A DNA stretch of 24,462 bases from DATHVI01 sp035461385 (GTDB lineage: Bacteria; Actinomycetota; Thermoleophilia; Solirubrobacterales; 70-9): contig DATHVI010000114.1 in NCBI GenBank assembly GCA_035461385.1, forward strand, positions 1 to 24,462, read 5' to 3'. The translations under genes and the position numbers were made by a program. Position 1 is the stretch's first letter, and each line of letters opens with the position of its first letter. Below the pieces are notes generated by a model, which was not told the origin of the DNA, did not search any database, and saw only the letters and a program-made list of their open reading frames with translations. Shown in pieces: positions 21,078 to 24,462 of this stretch.

Positions 21078-22241
21078 ATGGCTGAGCCGCTGAAGACGTT
21101 CTTCTCGCCGGCGCTCGTCCGCCGCCTCGCCGGCGACATCGAGCGCGTCGATCCGCCGTTTCCGAGCGAGCGCTTCACCCGGCAGGCGACCGAGGGCCTC
21201 GCCGAGCTCGAGCTCCTCGACCGCGGCCGCCAGATCGCCCGCGCCCTCGCCGACTCGCTGCCCCCCGCCTACCCCGAGGCGATCGCCGTGCTGCTGCGCT
21301 CGCTCGGCCCCGAGCACGCCGACGACGAGCTCACCGGCCTCGGGATGGCGCCGTTCTACTACCTGCCGCACGTGACCTTCGTCGCCGAGCGCGGCCTCGA
21401 CCACTTCGACCTCTCGATGCGGGCGCAGTACGAGCTCACGAAGCGGTTCAGCGCCGAGAGCAGCATCCGCCCCTACATCGCCAGGGACCCGGAGCGCGCG
21501 TTCGCGTTCCTCGAGCGCTGGACGGGCGACGAGAACGCCCACGTCCGCCGCCTCGTCTCCGAGGGGACGCGCCTGCGGCTGCCGTGGGCGCCGCGGGTGA
21601 GGTGGCTCGACGAGAACCCCGAGCGCATCCTCGCTCTGCTCGAGCGGCTCCGGGACGACCCGACGACGCTCGTCCGGCGCAGCGTCGCCAACAACCTCAA
21701 CGACCTCGGCAGGGCCCGCCCCGAGCTGCTCATCGGGACCGCCGAGCGCTGGCTCCGCGATGCCTCCCCGGAGCGGCGCGCCCTCGTCGAGCACGCGCTC
21801 CGCGGCGCGGTCAAGCGCGCCGACCGCGACGCGCTCCGCCTGCTCGGCTACAGCGACCGGGCCGCGGTCGAGGTCGGCGGCATCCGCTTCGACCCCGAGC
21901 GGGTGCGGATCGGCGGGCGCGTCGAGATCAGGCTGGCGCTCGAGAGCTCGTCGCGAGCTCGCCAGGGCCTGTTGGTCGACCTGATCGTCCACTTCGTCAA
22001 GGCCGGCGGCAGCAGCTCGCCGAAGGTCTTCAAGGTCGCCCGGCTCGAGCTCGGTCCGGGGGAGCGGGTCGAGCTCGCGAAGTCGGTTTCGCTCGCCGTC
22101 CACACGACCCGCCGGCCCCATCCGGGCGAGCACCGGGTCGAGCTGCTCGTGAACGGGGAGGCGCGGCCGCTGGGGGCGTTCGAGGTGCTCCCGCGGCCGG
22201 GTGACGGTCCAGGAGCGTTCTCGAGGGCACACTGGCGATGA
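21078..22241 (+). CDS. alkC: AlkC-type DNA alkylation repair protein
   Basis: This 387-residue protein is an alpha-helical HEAT-like repeat protein at about residues 1-255, followed by a beta-rich Ig-like domain at about 262-372. That arrangement is characteristic of AlkC, a 3-methyladenine DNA glycosylase family that removes alkylated bases. Strong signatures are RAQYELTKRFSAESSIRPYI, HVRRLVSEGTRLRLPWAPRV (156-174) and LVRRSVANNLNDLGRARPEL (198-217), the most conserved blocks of the family. The C-terminal domain (FDPERVRIGGRVEIRLAL to HRVELLVNGEARPLGAF) is the DNA-contacting Ig-like domain that separates AlkC from AlkD. Protein length is typical. The ATG at 21078 has a -10 element 11 nt upstream. 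No Ada-type regulator is next to it. Confidence 0.88.
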   Translation: MAEPLKTFFSPALVRRLAGDIERVDPPFPSERFTRQATEGLAELELLDRGRQIARALADSLPPAYPEAIAVLLRSLGPEHADDELTGLGMAPFYYLPHVTFVAERGLDHFDLSMRAQYELTKRFSAESSIRPYIARDPERAFAFLERWTGDENAHVRRLVSEGTRLRLPWAPRVRWLDENPERILALLERLRDDPTTLVRRSVANNLNDLGRARPELLIGTAERWLRDASPERRALVEHALRGAVKRADRDALRLLGYSDRAAVEVGGIRFDPERVRIGGRVEIRLALESSSRARQGLLVDLIVHFVKAGGSSSPKVFKVARLELGPGERVELAKSVSLAVHTTRRPHPGEHRVELLVNGEARPLGAFEVLPRPGDGPGAFSRAHWR

Positions 22242-22328
22242 CCTCGATCGGCCCGCACCCTGGAGCTGGTCGGACAGCCGACTCCGCCCCGGCGGCAGAT
22301 CCAGGCTGAGCTCGCCTCGCCCGGCGGT

Positions 22329-22334
22329 CATACT
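22329..22334 (+). promoter_or_regulatory. -10-like element (CATACT) of MFS_3 gene
   Basis: CATACT (one mismatch to TATACT) lies 11 nt before the ATG at 22346. The 104-bp gap after alkC otherwise shows no ribosome binding site or hairpin. The predicted leader is about 4 nt. Confidence 0.35.
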
Positions 22335-22345
22335 GCCGTCCGGCG

Positions 22346-23659
22346 ATGGGTGAGAGCCTGCTGCGGGAAAGGGACTTCCGGCTCGTCACGGGGGCGGTTG
22401 GCCTGTCCGCGTTCGGGGACTGGGTTGCGATCGTCGCCCTCGGCCTCCACGTCAAGGAGATGACCGAGTCCGGGTTCGCGATCGCCGCGCTCTGGGTCTG
22501 CCTGTTCGGGCCCTCGGTCGCGGTCGCCGGCCACATCGGGCTGCTCGTCGACCGGCTCGAGGCAACCCGGCTCCTGGCCGCGATCTCGATCGTCGGCGCG
22601 GCGGTCGCGGCCGTGCTCGGGCTGATGACCGCGACCGCGCCGGTGCTCGTCCTCACCGCGCTCCTCGGCGTCGTCTTCGCCGCCTCGCAGCCGGTTGAGT
22701 TCGCGCTCGTGCCGCCGCTCGCGGGAGAGGACCGGATCCAGGAGGCGAACGGCCACGTCGAGACGGCCCGCTACCTCGGCTTCGGCCTCGGCCCGGTGCT
22801 CGGCGCGCTGCTGTTCTCGGTCGGCGGCCTCGAGCTGGCGATGCTGGTCGACGCGGCGACCTTCGTCGCCGTCGCGATCGCCGCTCTCGCGCTCCGCGTC
22901 CGCCGCGATCCCCGGACCCTCGACCACGGCGACCGCCCGTCGCGGGCTCGCGACGGGATCGCGTTCCTGTTCGGGGACCGGGTGCTCTCGCTGGCGATGA
23001 TTGCCGCCTTCAGCTCGCTGCTGTTCATGTCGGCGGTCTGGGTCGCAGAGCTCTTCTTCGTCCAGGACGTGCTCGGACGGGGGGAGATCGCCTACGGGGC
23101 GATGCTCTCGATCTGGACCGTCGGGATGGCGCTCGGCGCCCTGCTCCTCTCGCGGCGCGTCGCCGCCGCCGCGATCGCCGCGACCGGACTCGCCGCGATC
23201 ACCGTCCAGGGCGCCGCCCTCGGGCTACCCGCGATCTGGCTCAGCTTCGCGTTCTTCCTCGCCTGCGCGTTCGTCGGCGGGCTCGCCCACGGGCTGAAGA
23301 ACGTGATGTTCCGGAGCCTGATCCACGTCCGCGTCCCCGATCGCCTCCACGGACGCGCCTTCGCCGCCTACAACGCGATCCGCAACTCGGCCGAGCTCGG
23401 CGCGTTCGCCGCCGGCGGCATGCTCGTCGCGTTGATCGGCGCCCGGGGCACGCTCGGCTACGCCGGCGGCCTCTCCGCGCTCGCCGGGCTCGTCGCGCTG
23501 CTCGCGCTGCTGCGGATGTACCGCGGCTGGGCGCCGACGGGGCCGGTCGGCCCGCCCGCCGGCGTCGCCGGCGGCAGCTCCGAGCCGCCGGTCCCCGCCC
23601 AGCTCGCGCCCGAGGTCGAGGCGGGCCCGCTCGCCCCGGCCGATGGCGAAGCGGGCTAG
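22346..23659 (+). CDS. MFS_3-type (EntS-like) transporter
   Basis: This 437-residue protein has about 12 membrane segments. The opening LRERDFRLVTGAVGLSAFGDWVAIVALGLHVKEMT is typical of the MFS_3/EntS-like branch (usually NxNFRLLWxGQxxSxxGDxxxxxAL). Other family marks are VDRLEATRLL (motif A), QPVEFALVPPLAGEDRIQEANG between segments 4 and 5, and ARYLGFGLGPVLGALLF. Such proteins export siderophores or other small molecules; substrate here is unknown. Residues about 395-437 form a proline/alanine/glycine-rich polar tail with no recognised domain. The ATG at 22346 starts right before the first family-conserved residues. Confidence 0.9.
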   Translation: MGESLLRERDFRLVTGAVGLSAFGDWVAIVALGLHVKEMTESGFAIAALWVCLFGPSVAVAGHIGLLVDRLEATRLLAAISIVGAAVAAVLGLMTATAPVLVLTALLGVVFAASQPVEFALVPPLAGEDRIQEANGHVETARYLGFGLGPVLGALLFSVGGLELAMLVDAATFVAVAIAALALRVRRDPRTLDHGDRPSRARDGIAFLFGDRVLSLAMIAAFSSLLFMSAVWVAELFFVQDVLGRGEIAYGAMLSIWTVGMALGALLLSRRVAAAAIAATGLAAITVQGAALGLPAIWLSFAFFLACAFVGGLAHGLKNVMFRSLIHVRVPDRLHGRAFAAYNAIRNSAELGAFAAGGMLVALIGARGTLGYAGGLSALAGLVALLALLRMYRGWAPTGPVGPPAGVAGGSSEPPVPAQLAPEVEAGPLAPADGEAG

Positions 23660-23681
23660 CTGCAGCCCCGCGTCGCTGGGT

Positions 23682-23687
23682 TAGAAT
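23682..23687 (+). promoter_or_regulatory. -10 element (TAGAAT) of the DUF4383-like gene
   Basis: TAGAAT lies 78 nt before the ATG at 23766, so this transcript would carry a leader of about 72 nt. The leader holds an inverted repeat CCGGCA-GCG-TGCCGG (23718-23732) and the strong AAGGAGGA ribosome binding site. Conventional leadered expression contrasts with the near-leaderless neighbours. Confidence 0.45.
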
Positions 23688-23765
23688 CGCGCCTGCTCCG
23701 GTAATCGCTTGGCGTAGCCGGCAGCGTGCCGGTGTCAACGCCCGCTGACCGAAGGAGGAAGAGGC

Positions 23766-24026
23766 ATGACGGGTGGAACGCCGCTGCAGACGGCCGCGAT
23801 GGCGGTGGGAGGGGTTTTCCTCCTCGTCGGTGGCGGCGCGATCTACGCCGTGCTGTGGATCTACGGGCTGATCATCGACTTCGACTCGGGCGCCAACTTC
23901 GTCGCCCTCAACACCCCCGACAACTGGCTCCACTTCGTGCTCGCAGTCGGGATGATCGGCCTCGGGCTGGCCCTCGGCGGCCGCGCCCGCGCCGAGCGCC
24001 GGGGTCCGGCCGAGACCCGGCCGTAG
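23766..24026 (+). CDS. Half-length DUF4383-like membrane protein
   Basis: This 86-residue protein has two membrane segments (about residues 11-36 and 54-71) joined by the stretch LIIDFDSGANFVALNTPDNW. It matches the C-terminal half of DUF4383 proteins, which usually have about 140-150 residues and four membrane segments with N...DNxLH in the last one. The first residues (TPLQTAAMAVGGVFLLVG) look like the start of a full-length family member, as if the central section had been removed. The ATG at 23766 is fixed by a strong AAGGAGGA site. Function unknown. A strong hairpin follows the stop. Confidence 0.82.
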   Translation: MTGGTPLQTAAMAVGGVFLLVGGGAIYAVLWIYGLIIDFDSGANFVALNTPDNWLHFVLAVGMIGLGLALGGRARAERRGPAETRP

Positions 24027-24040
24027 CCGTCGCTTCGCGG

Positions 24041-24084
24041 GGGCGATCAGGCGGCGCGCGGGTAGCGCGCCGCCGATCGCGCCC
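24041..24084. terminator. Strong G/C hairpin terminator
   Basis: GGCGGCGCGC (24050-24059), a GGGTA loop and GCGCGCCGCC (24065-24074) form a perfect 10-bp stem. Beyond a single bulged A, CGATC (24044-24048) pairs with GATCG (24075-24079), and G-rich/C-rich ends can extend it. It begins 15 nt after the DUF4383-like stop and has no U-run, so it is probably a terminator of the G/C-hairpin type used in actinobacteria. Confidence 0.7.
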
Positions 24085-24114
24085 TCCGCCGGCACCGTTC
24101 CGATGGCACCTTCC

Positions 24115-24165
24115 GATCCATGTGATTTTTACGAGCGATTTATGAGCAATCGCTAACGTACTGAG
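24115..24165 (+). promoter_or_regulatory. AT-rich control region with inverted repeat before WS/DGAT gene
   Basis: This stretch is far poorer in G+C than anything else in the window (for example TGTGATTTTTACGAG). It contains the inverted repeat AGCGAT (24134-24139), a 9-nt spacer and ATCGCT (24149-24154). The second arm abuts TAACGT (24154-24159), a TANNNT hexamer that could be the -10 element. If so, a protein bound to the repeat would cover the promoter. A GGAAGGAG ribosome binding site lies at 24211-24218. Confidence 0.45.
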
Positions 24166-24225
24166 TCTCCTCCGGGCGGGTGCGCTCGGAGCGAAGCGAT
24201 CGGGGGGCTACGGAAGGAGCCTGGT

Positions 24226-24462
24226 ATGCCGTCCGAAACCCGCCTTTCGCCGCTCGACGCGGCGTTCCTCGCGGTCGAGAGCCAGACTGCCCACATGCAC
24301 GTCGGTTGGGCCGCGACCTTCGCCCCGCCGGAGCGCGGGCGGCGGCCGAGCTTCGAGGCGCTTCGCGAGCACATCGGCGCGCGGCTGGGGCGCGCGCCCC
24401 GCTACCGCCAGCGGCTGAAGCCGGTGCCGTTCGGGCTCAGCGCGCCGTACTGGGTCGACGAC
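24226..24462 (+). CDS. Wax ester synthase/diacylglycerol acyltransferase, partial
   Basis: Only the first 79 residues are in the window. They match the N-terminus of bacterial WS/DGAT enzymes, which make wax esters or triacylglycerol from acyl-CoA: LSPLDAAFLAVESQTAHMHVGW is the characteristic opening and is followed by FEALREHIGARLGRAPRYRQRL and the P-F-G...YWVDD stretch. The catalytic HHxxxDG motif lies further downstream, outside the window, so activity cannot be judged. The ATG at 24226 follows GGAAGGAG by 7 nt. The AT-rich inverted repeat upstream suggests specific regulation. Confidence 0.93.
   Translation, partial: MPSETRLSPLDAAFLAVESQTAHMHVGWAATFAPPERGRRPSFEALREHIGARLGRAPRYRQRLKPVPFGLSAPYWVDD

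Noticed and set aside
19983..22241. Long frames on both strands (752 and 731 codons) linking the amidohydrolase and alkC-like regions
   Set aside because: Each is the real gene extended by an open antisense stretch of its divergent neighbour. Homology begins only at 21078 (plus) and near 20975 (minus).

Overview
The window is very G+C-rich actinobacterial DNA. Coding regions are nearly wall-to-wall with strong G/C bias at third codon positions, so almost every gene casts long open frames on the opposite strand. GTG and TTG starts are common. An ECF41-type sigma factor, an AlkC-type alkylation repair protein, a wax ester synthase/DGAT and repeated actinobacterial hypothetical families suggest a deep-branching actinobacterium such as Thermoleophilia/Solirubrobacterales. 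That placement is inference; there is no rRNA or other phylogenetic marker here. I found no tRNA, rRNA, CRISPR array, insertion sequence, integrase or phage gene. It reads as ordinary chromosome with several informative genes and promoters.

Layout. 1-6326 is all minus strand: a partial membrane protein (1-571), a TIGR02206-type membrane protein (663-1361), an MFS transporter (1442-2650), an ECF41 sigma factor overlapping an NAD-dependent epimerase-like gene (2743-4640), and peptide chain release factor 3 (4716-6326). 6461-11363 is plus strand: a UBP-type zinc finger, an unusual four-domain NhaA/DsbA/cyclic-nucleotide-binding-like/thioredoxin-like fusion, a molybdopterin sulfite-oxidase-like protein overlapping a flavin reductase, and a small membrane protein. 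11402-12257 is a minus-strand pair (DUF4267-like membrane protein, SRPBCC protein), divergent from a plus-strand SDR plus phytoene-desaturase-like oxidoreductase (12330-14932). Next on the plus strand come a HAD hydrolase, a DHA2-type MFS exporter, a DUF4239-like membrane protein, a doubtful small ORF and a secreted beta-propeller-like protein (to 19893). An amidohydrolase (minus, 20136-20975) is divergent from alkC-like (21078-22241), followed by an MFS_3 transporter, a half-length DUF4383-like protein and the start of a WS/DGAT gene cut by the window end.

How genes may work together. The most unusual item is the NhaA fusion. A Na+/H+ antiporter carries a CPYC thioredoxin-fold domain and then the non-catalytic front half (cNMP-like plus thioredoxin-like modules) of a known FAD-dependent thioredoxin-reductase-like family, with the reductase part absent. 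Its TTG start lies inside the end of the UBP zinc-finger gene, so the two are probably made together; redox-gated ion transport is a reasonable hypothesis. The sigma factor/epimerase pair is preceded by a near-perfect ECF41 promoter, pointing to autoregulation. The sulfite-oxidase-like protein and flavin reductase overlap and probably form an electron-transfer pair. Several genes have a -10 hexamer 6-7 nt before the start codon, the arrangement of leaderless transcripts; this moves the most likely RF3 start to 6326.

No intergenic gap exceeds 300 bases. The largest (19894-20135) separates convergent genes and shows only a short inverted repeat.
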